Assembly: GCA_902803635.1 (NCBI GenBank) | Contig: CADCQU010000395.1 | Coordinates: 1 to 5,964, forward strand | DNA: 5,964 bases | DNA from: an uncultured Lachnospiraceae bacterium | GTDB taxonomy: Bacteria > Bacillota > Clostridia > Lachnospirales > Lachnospiraceae | Direction: 5' to 3' | Part shown: positions 1 through 4,797 of the stretch, in pieces | How the letters are laid out: the number at the start of each line of letters is the position of its first letter | How positions within the stretch are numbered: the first letter of the stretch is position 1 | The notes under the pieces: model-generated | The model's database searches: none | Told to the model about the DNA's origin: nothing | What the model saw: the letters and a program-made list of their open reading frames with translations, nothing else | Program-made: the position numbers and the translations under genes

Positions 1-1
1 G

Positions 2-409
2 GGAAGAGAAATGGTTCGGATTGCATCTTCGCATGGAATGACACTGAAACCTTGTGCAGAGGGCGATGAGCTGGCTCAATTTGGAGCGGATTGCGGCGGT
101 TGTATGCGGATTAGTGACTATGAAAAAGCTATCGGCAAGCGGCTTAACGCACCAAGTAGGAAAGGTGCGAGAGCGGAATGCGCCTGTTATCTTGCATGTG
201 ATATCGGCGCGTACAACACCTGCAGGCATTTGTGCCGGTATTGCTATGCAAATGCCGAGCCGGAGATGGTAATAGCGCAGAGCCGTTTGCACGATCCTAA
301 ATCACCGTTCCTTATCGGCAATTACAGGGAGAATGATAAGATTCATGATGTAACACAGCAGTCATGGATTGAAGCGCAGACGCGGTTGCCACTGGAGGGA
401 ATCGTGTGA
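2..409 (+). CDS. DUF1848 family protein, C-terminal part (5' end outside window)
   Basis: The frame is open from the first bases of the window, so this is the C-terminal ~136 residues of a longer protein (family members are roughly 300 residues). The ATG at 11 is internal. Visible family hallmarks are a GMTLKPCAEG stretch (about 38-67), then CACYLACDIGAYNTC followed by CRHLCRYCYAN at 221-253. The cysteines at codons 221, 233 and 242 form a C-x3-C-x2-C cluster, as in radical-SAM-type 4Fe-4S proteins. The D-IGAYNTC...C..CYAN signature and the closing SPFLIG motif are what I recognise as DUF1848. The family's biochemical role is not established to my knowledge; binding of an Fe-S cluster is an inference from the cysteine spacing. 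Codon use is less GC-biased than in the genes to the right. The TGA at 407-409 is followed in frame by 57 further open codons (see findings). Confident about the family, not about function. Confidence 0.85.
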   Translation, partial: GREMVRIASSHGMTLKPCAEGDELAQFGADCGGCMRISDYEKAIGKRLNAPSRKGARAECACYLACDIGAYNTCRHLCRYCYANAEPEMVIAQSRLHDPKSPFLIGNYRENDKIHDVTQQSWIEAQTRLPLEGIV

Positions 410-540
410 TTTTTTACGGAAAATGGGGCAGGATTCCATTGTCTGGCATGTTACAAATCGCAGATGCGGGAGATGATGCGTTTGCAAGATGTCTACAAAT
501 GGTATCTGAGGGGCATTTGTTTGATGGTGCTGAAAAATAG
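406..540 (+). CDS. Possible 44-residue small ORF overlapping the DUF1848 stop
   Basis: A GTG at 406 overlaps the DUF1848 TGA by four bases (GTGA), the usual arrangement for translational coupling. A good Shine-Dalgarno sequence, GGAGGG, sits at 394-399, six bases before it. The frame stays open to TAG at 538-540 and encodes a soluble, mildly acidic 44-residue peptide beginning (M)IFYGKWGRIPLSGMLQIADA. I recognise no family, signal peptide or membrane segment. Third-position composition is low in GC, like the DUF1848 gene and unlike the phosphatase. A competing reading is that the DUF1848 frame continues after its stop through 583, so at most one of the two is real, and possibly neither. The overlap and the Shine-Dalgarno sequence are seen; expression is inferred. 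Confidence 0.3.
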   Translation: MIFYGKWGRIPLSGMLQIADAGDDAFARCLQMVSEGHLFDGAEK

Positions 541-607
541 GGGCTGGCGGTGCGATGGCTGCTGCCGGTTTTCATTTGTTTGACAAATGGATAATATATG
601 CACGCAC

Positions 608-635
608 TTAGCGAAAGATATATTATATGTATAAT
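608..635 (+). promoter_or_regulatory. Weak candidate promoter for the Rpn array
   Basis: A perfect TATAAT lies at 630-635 with a poor -35 (TTAGCG, 608-613) 16 bases upstream. A consensus TTGACA at 580-585 is nearby but has no -10 at the right distance. If the TATAAT is used, transcription would begin near 642 and both hairpin modules at 643-750 would lie in the 5' untranslated leader. The call is weak because AT-rich sequence produces such hexamers by chance. Confidence 0.3.
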
Positions 636-642
636 TATCCTT

Positions 643-750
643 GTGGATTGATGTTTTGCACAAAATTGGGTGTGGATTTTTTGTGCAGATTGATGAAAAA
701 AATGGAAGTGGATTCATGTTTTGCACAAATTTTGACGGGAAAATTTGTGC
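643..750 (+). repeat. Duplicated hairpin module upstream of the Rpn gene
   Basis: Bases 643-664 recur at 708-729 with 21 of 22 matches (period 65; core ATGTTTTGCACAAA). Each copy is followed by the inverse complement of GCACAAA, so each forms a hairpin. Copy 1 pairs 657-665 with 679-687 (9 bp, 13-base loop). Copy 2 pairs 723-733 with 740-750 (perfect 11 bp, six-base GACGGG loop). No T tract follows either stem, so these are not intrinsic terminators. A duplicated operator for a dimeric regulator, or a leader-RNA structure controlling the downstream array, are both possible. The geometry is seen; the role is inferred. Confidence 0.7.
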
Positions 751-861
751 GATATTCCGACTTGTCGAAGAGGGGTGGGTTTGCTAAGATGGGGATAGGA
801 AGATGTTGGACGTGCCTGTGATTACTTGAAATTTTTCTGCAGGAAGGAGAGGGGGAGAGGC

Positions 862-1836
862 ATGGGAAAGAAGAGGGCGAAGGACGCAAATGCTGCCGGT
901 TCGAAGGCGGAGCTTCAGCCGGGGACGGAGAATGTTACGGGCGAGGATGTGAAGCTGGCAGACCGTGTAAAGGATTTGGAGAGGCTTGCGAGGCTTCGGC
1001 CAATCGATGACGACTTCATGCGGTGCATTTTTCGGGACAATCCTCGTCTTGCGGAGGACGTGGTGGGGACTATTCTGGAGGAACCGGAGCTGGATTTGAA
1101 GTCGGTAGAAACGCAGAGGGACTGCAAGCGGCTTGTCGGCGGAAGGTCCCTTGAGCTGGATGTGTACTGTGTTGCTGCAAATGGCAGAAAGTTTGACCTG
1201 GAGGTGCAGCGGGCGAAGCACGGGGCCGGACGGAAGCGGGCGCGGTACCATGCGAGCGTTCTGGACGTGGAAAGCCTGCGGGCAAATGAGGATTTTGGTG
1301 TCTTGCCGGAGACGAACACGATTTTCATTACGGAGTCGGACGTTTTTTCGCGGGGACTTCCGATTTACCATTTGGACCGGGTTTGCAAGGAGACGGGGGA
1401 GGCGTGGATGGATGGGACGCACATCATCTATGTCAATGGAGAGAATCGTGCGGATACGCCGCTGGGGCATTTGATGGCGGATTTCTGCAACCCGGATCCG
1501 AATACGATGCACAACCCGCTGATGCGGGAGGCAGTAAAACATTTCAAAGAATCTGAGGAAGGGGTGAAAACTATGTGTGAGATTTTTGACGAGATTCGTA
1601 GAGAGGGTGAAGAACGTGGAGAGAAGCGCGGAGAGAAGCGCGGAGAGAAGCGAGGAGAGAAGCGCGGTGAGAGGCGTGGAGAGAAGAGGGGGATTAAGAA
1701 GGGACAGATTCTTGGTACAGTTGCTACGATGCGTGAGGATGGCAGGAGCGACCAGGAAATTCAGAAGAGGTTGATAAAGAGGTATGGTTTATCGGAGAAG
1801 AAGGCGCGGAAGGCGGTACTTTTGCAGTATGCCTGA
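862..1836 (+). CDS. Rpn family recombination-promoting nuclease / PD-(D/E)XK putative transposase (RpnL-like)
   Basis: A 324-residue protein of the Rpn/PD-(D/E)XK 'putative transposase' family, DNA endonucleases that promote recombination or, as reported in E. coli, act as toxic anti-phage effectors. I place the start at ATG 862 because a purine-rich Shine-Dalgarno sequence (GGGGGAGAGG, 851-860) precedes it; the ATG at 826 has none. Residues 1-45 are a charged, non-conserved lead-in. The nuclease domain begins around RPIDDDFMRCIF (46-57). The catalytic core is SLELDVY (Asp100) and FDLEVQ (Glu114, Gln116), the D...ExQ form usual in this family, followed by RARYHASVLDVESL and an IYVNGENR block. 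From Met238 the tail is separable: a helix of E-K-R-G tetrapeptides (residues 250-277), then a compact basic domain ending ...KKARKAVLLQYA. That tail recurs twice downstream. All active-site residues appear intact. A role in phage defence is inferred from the family. Confidence 0.88.
   Translation: MGKKRAKDANAAGSKAELQPGTENVTGEDVKLADRVKDLERLARLRPIDDDFMRCIFRDNPRLAEDVVGTILEEPELDLKSVETQRDCKRLVGGRSLELDVYCVAANGRKFDLEVQRAKHGAGRKRARYHASVLDVESLRANEDFGVLPETNTIFITESDVFSRGLPIYHLDRVCKETGEAWMDGTHIIYVNGENRADTPLGHLMADFCNPDPNTMHNPLMREAVKHFKESEEGVKTMCEIFDEIRREGEERGEKRGEKRGEKRGEKRGERRGEKRGIKKGQILGTVATMREDGRSDQEIQKRLIKRYGLSEKKARKAVLLQYA
1573..1836 (+). CDS. Internal in-frame RpnS-like protein (C-terminal tail of the nuclease)
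   Basis: ATG at 1573 (Met238 of the nuclease) is preceded by GGAAGGGG at 1557-1564, eight bases away. The stand-alone copy at 1866 has the same Shine-Dalgarno sequence at the same distance. Translation from here would give an 87-residue protein: MCEIFDEIRREG, then EERG, four EKRG, ERRG, EKRG and IKKG, then a basic C-terminal domain. In E. coli Rpn loci a separately translated C-terminal product (RpnS) is reported to bind and block the full-length nuclease, and its dimer-interface helix carries a four-residue repeat of variable number. The sequence here fits that design closely. Start site and repeats are seen; antitoxin function is inferred from the family. Confidence 0.55.
   Translation: MCEIFDEIRREGEERGEKRGEKRGEKRGEKRGERRGEKRGIKKGQILGTVATMREDGRSDQEIQKRLIKRYGLSEKKARKAVLLQYA
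1609..1692 (+). repeat. 12-bp tandem repeat encoding E-K-R-G tetrapeptides
   Basis: Seven consecutive 12-base units in frame with the nuclease encode EERG, EKRG x4, ERRG and EKRG; the flanking IKKG (1693-1704) is a diverged eighth unit. Units differ only at a few positions, mostly the third base of Arg or Gly codons. This supports expansion by slippage or unequal crossing-over. Loss or gain of a unit keeps the frame, so helix length can change without inactivating the protein. The downstream copies hold no extra units (1902-1925) and one extra unit (2127-2162) between EERG and IKKG. Confidence 0.85.
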
Positions 1837-1865
1837 TGGTCGTTTCTTAGGAAGGGGTGAAATTT

Positions 1866-2057
1866 ATGTGTGAGATTTTTGACGAGATTCGTAGAGAGGG
1901 TGAAGAGAGGGGAATTAAGAAGGGACAGATTGAAGGGACAGTTACCACGATGCGAGAGGATGGTAAGAGTGATCAGGAGATTCAGAAGAGGTTGATGAAG
2001 AGGTACGGCTTAACGAAGAAGAAGGCGCGGAAGGCGGTACTCTTACAGTATGCCTGA
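1866..2057 (+). CDS. Stand-alone RpnS-like tail protein, copy 2 (no extra tetrapeptide)
   Basis: A 63-residue protein nearly identical to the nuclease C-terminus from Met238, but with EERG joined directly to IKKG and no E-K-R-G units between them. I use ATG 1866 because GGAAGGGG at 1850-1857 sits eight bases before it, exactly as at the internal start in the nuclease gene; an in-frame GTG at 1857 is possible but lies within the Shine-Dalgarno sequence. It starts 29 bases after the nuclease stop, so it is probably on the same mRNA. It has no nuclease residues, signal peptide or membrane segment. Substitutions relative to copy 1 include VTTMREDGKSD, RLMKR and LTKKK. Likely role: an extra binding partner or antitoxin for the nuclease, or a decoy with altered specificity. 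A decaying duplicate is the alternative, but the intact frame and ribosome binding site argue against it. Confidence 0.75.
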   Translation: MCEIFDEIRREGEERGIKKGQIEGTVTTMREDGKSDQEIQKRLMKRYGLTKKKARKAVLLQYA

Positions 2058-2081
2058 TGGTGGGACGTGAAGAAGGAGTGA

Positions 2082-2294
2082 ATGAAGACGATGTGTGAGA
2101 TTTTTGATGAGATTCGTAGAGAGGGCGAAGAGCGGGGAGAGAAGAGGGGGATTAAGAAGGGACAGATTGAAGGGACGGTTGCTACGATGCGTGAGGATGG
2201 CAGGAGCGACCAGGAAATTCAGAAGAGGCTGATAAAGAGGTACGGCTTAACGAAGAAGAAGGCGAGGAAGGCGGTTCTTTTGCAGTATGCCTGA
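2082..2294 (+). CDS. Stand-alone RpnS-like tail protein, copy 3 (one extra tetrapeptide)
   Basis: The third tail copy: 70 residues from ATG 2082 (MKTMCEIF...), or 67 from ATG 2091, which aligns with the starts of the other two copies. A four-base insertion after the ribosome-binding segment creates the ATG at 2082. The AAGGAG at 2073-2078 is three bases from 2082 and twelve from 2091, so neither spacing is ideal and the start is uncertain. The tail has one EKRG between EERG and IKKG. It begins 24 bases after the stop of copy 2, and the terminator at 2303 follows at once, so it is the last gene of the array. Its middle resembles copy 1 while IEGT and LTKKK match copy 2. Proposed role as for copy 2: a partner of the nuclease with a different helix length. 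The function is inferred. Confidence 0.73.
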   Translation: MKTMCEIFDEIRREGEERGEKRGIKKGQIEGTVATMREDGRSDQEIQKRLIKRYGLTKKKARKAVLLQYA

Positions 2295-2302
2295 TTATAT
2301 TG

Positions 2303-2343
2303 AAAAAACGGGAGCAGACCAGGTGATGGTTGCTCCCGTTTTT
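2303..2343. terminator. Bidirectional intrinsic terminator between convergent genes
   Basis: A 13-bp perfect stem pairs 2304-2316 (AAAAACGGGAGCA) with 2331-2343 (TGCTCCCGTTTTT) around a 14-base loop. The GC-rich core is flanked by an A tract on the left and a T tract on the right, so it can terminate transcripts from both directions. It closes the Rpn array on the plus strand eight bases after its last stop, and it also closes the phosphatase transcription unit arriving on the minus strand. Confidence 0.92.
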
Positions 2344-2360
2344 CTATACACAAAGCCTTT

Positions 2361-2684
2361 TCAGCTGTTCACATGATCGAACCAGTCGACCGCCGCCTTA
2401 TGATAGCGGTACATCGCGGTGACTGTGTTTTTCAAGGTCGGATCGGCGTCTGTATCCGACAGCACGTCCTTTCCATAGGTCATAGCGGAATAGCTGCCGA
2501 GCTCCGTACCGCTGACGCTGAGCGTGTACGCATCATTTAACTCATACGCAGGAAGCTCCGTCTCAACATAGGCAAAGTGTTCGTTGTGGTTCTTCGCCGT
2601 GTAGTTGCCCAGACGGATACCGCTGATATCGGTGGCAGGACTGTCCTTGCGGAAGTAGAAGCGGAGGGCCGTCTTGCCAATGAC
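2361..2684 (-). pseudogene. Open 107-codon extension after the phosphatase TGA (detached C-terminal module)
   Basis: Read on the minus strand, the phosphatase frame continues past its TGA (2685-2687) with no further stop until TGA at 2361-2363. The 107 codons look like real protein: VIGKTALRFYFRKD, then IRLGNY, HFAYVETELPAYELND, YTLSVSGTELGSYSAMTYGK and LKNTVTAMYRYHKAA. From memory, similar blocks end several secreted repeat-containing proteins of Clostridia, where they form the last domain. There is no ATG, and I see no convincing alternative start or ribosome binding site near the 5' end, so it cannot easily be an independent gene. Either a point mutation (for example CGA or TGG to TGA) cut the phosphatase short, or this is the remnant of another gene, or the stop is read through. 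It ends 18 bases before the shared terminator, which supports its having been the true 3' end of the gene. Confidence 0.6.
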
Positions 2685-4274
2685 TCACGCCGCAGCGGGG
2701 AGGCTGTTATCCCCGGTGTTCTCGGCCGGGAAGCTGATGATCTCGGCGGAACTGCTGTCCCCGGCATTTTCGGCGGTGGAGCCATTTGCCTCGCTATTCT
2801 CGCTATTCTCGCTCGCGGGGCTGTAGTCCTGGACGAGCTTGTCGTAGGCGGCGAGGGCTTCCTGGAGGCGGTTTTCGAGATCGGCGGCCTTGTAGAGGCC
2901 GGGGGCCTTGGCTTCGAGACCCTTCAGGGTGACGGGGAAGACGTTCGGCGTGTTGGAAAGATCGAGCAGGGGCGTTTCGCGGAGCTGTTCCGTCGTCTGG
3001 TAGACGAGGTCCACGGAAATGTAGTCTTCGCCGTTTTCGTCCTTCCAGCGGGAGAAGACGACCTTGCAGCCGATCGGCGTCTTGTTCTCGATGGCATTTG
3101 GCAGGTCGTACTCCTCAACGCCGAGCGCGGAGAGGACGCTGCCTACATTTGAATCATGCCCACAGAGGAATGTGAATACACGGTTCTCATAGTCGAGCTC
3201 GGAGGCAATCTCCTGCAGAAGCGGGTGGGCGACATTTGTCGCGACAAGGGGGGCGGTGAAGAGCAGGTCTCCGTACACGTCCTTGATCTCGGAAATGGCC
3301 TTCCACTGGTCGAAGGTGAGGTCCTTGCCAAATGCGGCTTTCTCGTCGTCGGCCTCGTAGTACTGGAGCACGAGGGCGTCGCTCACGCTGCAGCCGGTCT
3401 TGATGGAGCCGGTGCAGCCGGGCTCCTTGCCTTCTTCGAGGATGAGCTCCGTATCGTCCGTGCGAAAGCCGGTGAACTTGCCGCTTTTCCAGTCATCGGA
3501 CTCCTCGATGTCGATGACATCGCTGAGGAGCTCGTAGTTGTCCGCAAGGCTTGCGATCTTATCGGCAAATAGCTCCGTCATCTGTGCCTTGGCCGCCTCC
3601 TTATATTCGTCCGAGGCAAATGTCAGCTGCGGCGTAAAAACGGGATCCATGGTGTCAAATTCCATGTGGGATTCGACCTGGAGGTTGGAGGTCGGCAGGA
3701 AGCCGGCCTTGAAATAGTTGGACGTGGCGATGGTCCGCTGCTTGGAATTGGCGTAGAAGCGCACTTCGTCCTCGGTCGGCTGGTAATTTTCCGGGATGAG
3801 GCCCTCGGACTCCAGCCATTTGCGGAAGAACTGGCCATTTTCGGTTTCCAGGACGCCGCCGCGGAGCGAGAGCTGGCTCGGACTGGAAGACCACTCGAAC
3901 CAGTCGTGCGGGGTCAGGGTGTCCAGGGCGGAGCCCTTGCCGCTCATGGGGGAGCGGATGTTGTGGCGGCTTAAGACCACCACTTTCTGCAGCTTGTAGC
4001 CGTCACGGGAGATGGGATTTGTTTGGGATTCGGCCGGGGCGGGAGCCTCGGTCGGCTCGGGGGTGCTTTCGGACGATTCGGTTGTAGAGGTGAGGCTCTG
4101 GGTACTGGACGTTTCCGAGCTGGCGTCCTCCGCCTTGGAGGTGTCTGCCTGGGAGGTTCCGGAAGAGGGGCTTTCCGGCTTTGAGGTCGAGGAGGTTCCG
4201 CTTGCCGTTCCGGAACAGGCCGCAAGGGAGAGCGTCAGGCAAAGGATAAGAAATACGGTGCATAATTTTTTCAT
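2685..4274 (-). CDS. Histidine acid phosphatase lipoprotein, Agp (glucose-1-phosphatase)-like
   Basis: A 529-residue secreted lipoprotein that should hydrolyse phosphate monoesters (sugar or inositol phosphates) outside the cell, using a phospho-histidine intermediate. The start at 4274 follows an AAGGAG Shine-Dalgarno sequence seven bases upstream, in preference to the ATG at 4292. Residues 1-19 are a signal peptide ending in the lipobox LAAC (Cys20). Residues 21-90 are a Ser/Thr/Glu/Pro linker. The catalytic RHNIRSP is at 103-109 (His104), and FYANSKQRTIAT at 173-184 matches the family's conserved YANS.QRT. The proton-donor GHDSN is at 372-376 (Asp374), followed by KTPIGCKVVFSRW and LVYQTTEQLR, a run that resembles E. 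coli Agp more than AppA phytase. Residues ~485-529 are a second low-complexity linker rich in Ser, Glu and Asn, leading to nothing, because the frame stops just before a plausible further domain. Substrate is not determinable here. Confidence 0.87.
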   Translation of the reverse strand: MKKLCTVFLILCLTLSLAACSGTASGTSSTSKPESPSSGTSQADTSKAEDASSETSSTQSLTSTTESSESTPEPTEAPAPAESQTNPISRDGYKLQKVVVLSRHNIRSPMSGKGSALDTLTPHDWFEWSSSPSQLSLRGGVLETENGQFFRKWLESEGLIPENYQPTEDEVRFYANSKQRTIATSNYFKAGFLPTSNLQVESHMEFDTMDPVFTPQLTFASDEYKEAAKAQMTELFADKIASLADNYELLSDVIDIEESDDWKSGKFTGFRTDDTELILEEGKEPGCTGSIKTGCSVSDALVLQYYEADDEKAAFGKDLTFDQWKAISEIKDVYGDLLFTAPLVATNVAHPLLQEIASELDYENRVFTFLCGHDSNVGSVLSALGVEEYDLPNAIENKTPIGCKVVFSRWKDENGEDYISVDLVYQTTEQLRETPLLDLSNTPNVFPVTLKGLEAKAPGLYKAADLENRLQEALAAYDKLVQDYSPASENSENSEANGSTAENAGDSSSAEIISFPAENTGDNSLPAAA

Positions 4275-4311
4275 GTTTTGACTCCTTTCCAAGTCTTTTT
4301 TTTGTGATTTA

Positions 4312-4340
4312 AGTATACACGAAGAGAGGGGAAATGCAAA
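4312..4340 (-). promoter_or_regulatory. Promoter of the phosphatase gene
   Basis: On the minus strand TTTGCA (4335-4340) and TATACT (4312-4317) are separated by 17 bases, resembling sigma-70/sigma-A boxes (4/6 and 5/6 matches). Transcription would start near 4305, giving a leader of about 30 bases that contains the AAGGAG ribosome binding site. No operator or riboswitch is apparent. Confidence 0.6.
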
Positions 4341-4384
4341 GGAGAATTTTTTGGGGGGGTGGGAGCTTTCGCCTTAGCGTGGGG

Positions 4385-4514
4385 CCCCTCTCCGTCACGG
4401 CTTCGCCGTGCCACCTCCCCCTCAAGGGGGAGGCAAGAGGAGCGGCGGTTCCTTGTTCGCTTGCCCCTTGGCTCCCCCTGAGGGGGAGCTGTCGGCGAAG
4501 CCGACTGAGAGGGG
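4385..4514. mobile_element. MITE-like nested palindromic element (130 bp)
   Basis: The element starts CCCCTCTC (4385-4392) and ends GAGAGGGG (4507-4514). The outer ~50 bases of each side are imperfect inverted repeats of one another. Each side contains two smaller perfect hairpins: left CACGGC-TTC-GCCGTG (4396-4410) and CCTCCCCCT-CA-AGGGGGAGG (4414-4433); right CTCCCCC-TGA-GGGGGAG and GTCGGC-GAA-GCCGAC (about 4472-4505). There is no coding capacity and I see no clear target-site duplication. Similar CCCCTCTC/CTCCCCCT palindromes are, from memory, dispersed in many gut Bacillota genomes. It lies between two divergent promoters, where it cannot disrupt a gene. Confidence 0.7.
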
Positions 4515-4544
4515 TGCAGATTTTGTTTGGAGAGAAAACGGGAA

Positions 4545-4573
4545 ATGACAAATGGGAAATCTTGGTGTAGAAT
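4545..4573 (+). promoter_or_regulatory. Promoter of the redox operon
   Basis: ATGACA (4545-4550) and TAGAAT (4568-4573) are separated by exactly 17 bases, each matching the sigma-A consensus at five of six positions. A TG just before the -10 may add strength. Transcription would start near 4580, leaving a leader of about 65 bases before the ATG at 4647. It lies directly right of the palindromic element, whose hairpins are therefore upstream of the transcript. Confidence 0.65.
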
Positions 4574-4646
4574 AGAGGAAGAATGGTTTCGGCGGGGATT
4601 GGCTTGAGGATTTCTAAACCTGCGGGACCGGGAGAGGGGGAGCGGG

Positions 4647-4793
4647 ATGAAGTTTTTACGGGAGAATTGGATTGCGCTTTTGCTGCTTTTGGTGGCTGTC
4701 GTTTTTCTGGCGGTGGGCATTTGCCGGGGGGAGGCGGAGGCCGTGTGGCAGAAGGCGGTGCGGATTTGCATGGAATGTATCGGGCTTGGGTGA
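4647..4793 (+). CDS. CD1871A-family CXXC motif-containing membrane mini-protein
   Basis: A 48-residue protein: MKFLRENW, a single membrane helix (about residues 9-25, IALLLLLVAVVFLAVGI), a short C-R-G-E-A-E linker, an amphipathic segment, and a terminal RICMECIGLG with Cys41 and Cys44. The hydrophobic helix, the CRGE turn and an ICxECIG(L/I)G end are what I recognise from the small 'CD1871A family CXXC motif-containing' proteins of Clostridia. GGAGAGGGGG at 4631-4640 lies six bases before the ATG. It is separated from the polyferredoxin start by four bases, so the two are almost certainly co-translated and probably act together. The CXXC pair may carry out thiol-disulfide exchange or help coordinate a cluster at the membrane surface. 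No experimental function is known to me. Confidence 0.83.
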   Translation: MKFLRENWIALLLLLVAVVFLAVGICRGEAEAVWQKAVRICMECIGLG

Positions 4794-4797
4794 GGCG

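Larger units (their letters stand above)
541..861 (+). other. AT-rich non-coding leader before the Rpn gene
   Basis: I find no supportable gene in this ~320-base stretch. It holds a small inverted pair, CATTTG-TTTGA-CAAATG, at 573-589; a very AT-rich block at 591-638 that starts GGATAAT and ends ATTATCC; two tandem copies of a hairpin-containing module (643-750, listed separately); and a purine-rich Shine-Dalgarno region just before the ATG at 862. Short ORFs that cross it lack ribosome binding sites and family resemblance. It is best read as the regulatory leader of the Rpn array, possibly with decayed sequence. Confidence 0.6.
1556..2296 (+). repeat. Three tandem copies of the Rpn tail cassette
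   Basis: The same ~210-285 base cassette occurs at about 1556-1840, 1849-2061 and 2070-2296. Each runs from a GGAAGG(G/A)GTGAA ribosome-binding segment, through ATGTGTGAGATTTTTGA, to CAGTATGCCTGAT. The first is fused to the nuclease; the other two are free-standing. Apart from the 12-base units, copies differ by scattered substitutions and a four-base insertion before the third start. Copies 2 and 3 share IEG and LTKKK, whereas copies 1 and 3 share the VATMREDGRSDQ and RLIKR blocks, so copy 3 looks like a mosaic of the other two. Confidence 0.9.

Noticed and set aside
784..1542. 252-codon open frame on the minus strand opposite the Rpn gene
   Set aside because: It is antisense to a recognisable nuclease domain, has an Arg/Pro/His-rich composition typical of a mirrored frame, and matches no family.
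1609..1692. CRISPR-like array
   Set aside because: The 12-base units are contiguous, have no spacers, and are in frame with a protein repeat.
862..1836. Insertion sequence transposase with terminal inverted repeats
   Set aside because: Although this family is often labelled transposase, I see no flanking inverted repeats or target duplications, and the tandem tail genes with a terminator indicate a resident locus.
2685..2687. Selenocysteine or reassigned TGA in the phosphatase
   Set aside because: There is no redox motif around the codon and I see no convincing SECIS-like hairpin just after it. TGA is a normal stop for the three Rpn tail copies and the CXXC mini-protein, so the standard code holds.
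3156..3572. Open frames on the plus strand across the phosphatase gene (also 2577-3152, 3666-3974 and 4012-4281)
   Set aside because: They arise from the GC-rich third positions of the phosphatase, which carries all its catalytic motifs; none has a convincing ribosome binding site or family resemblance.
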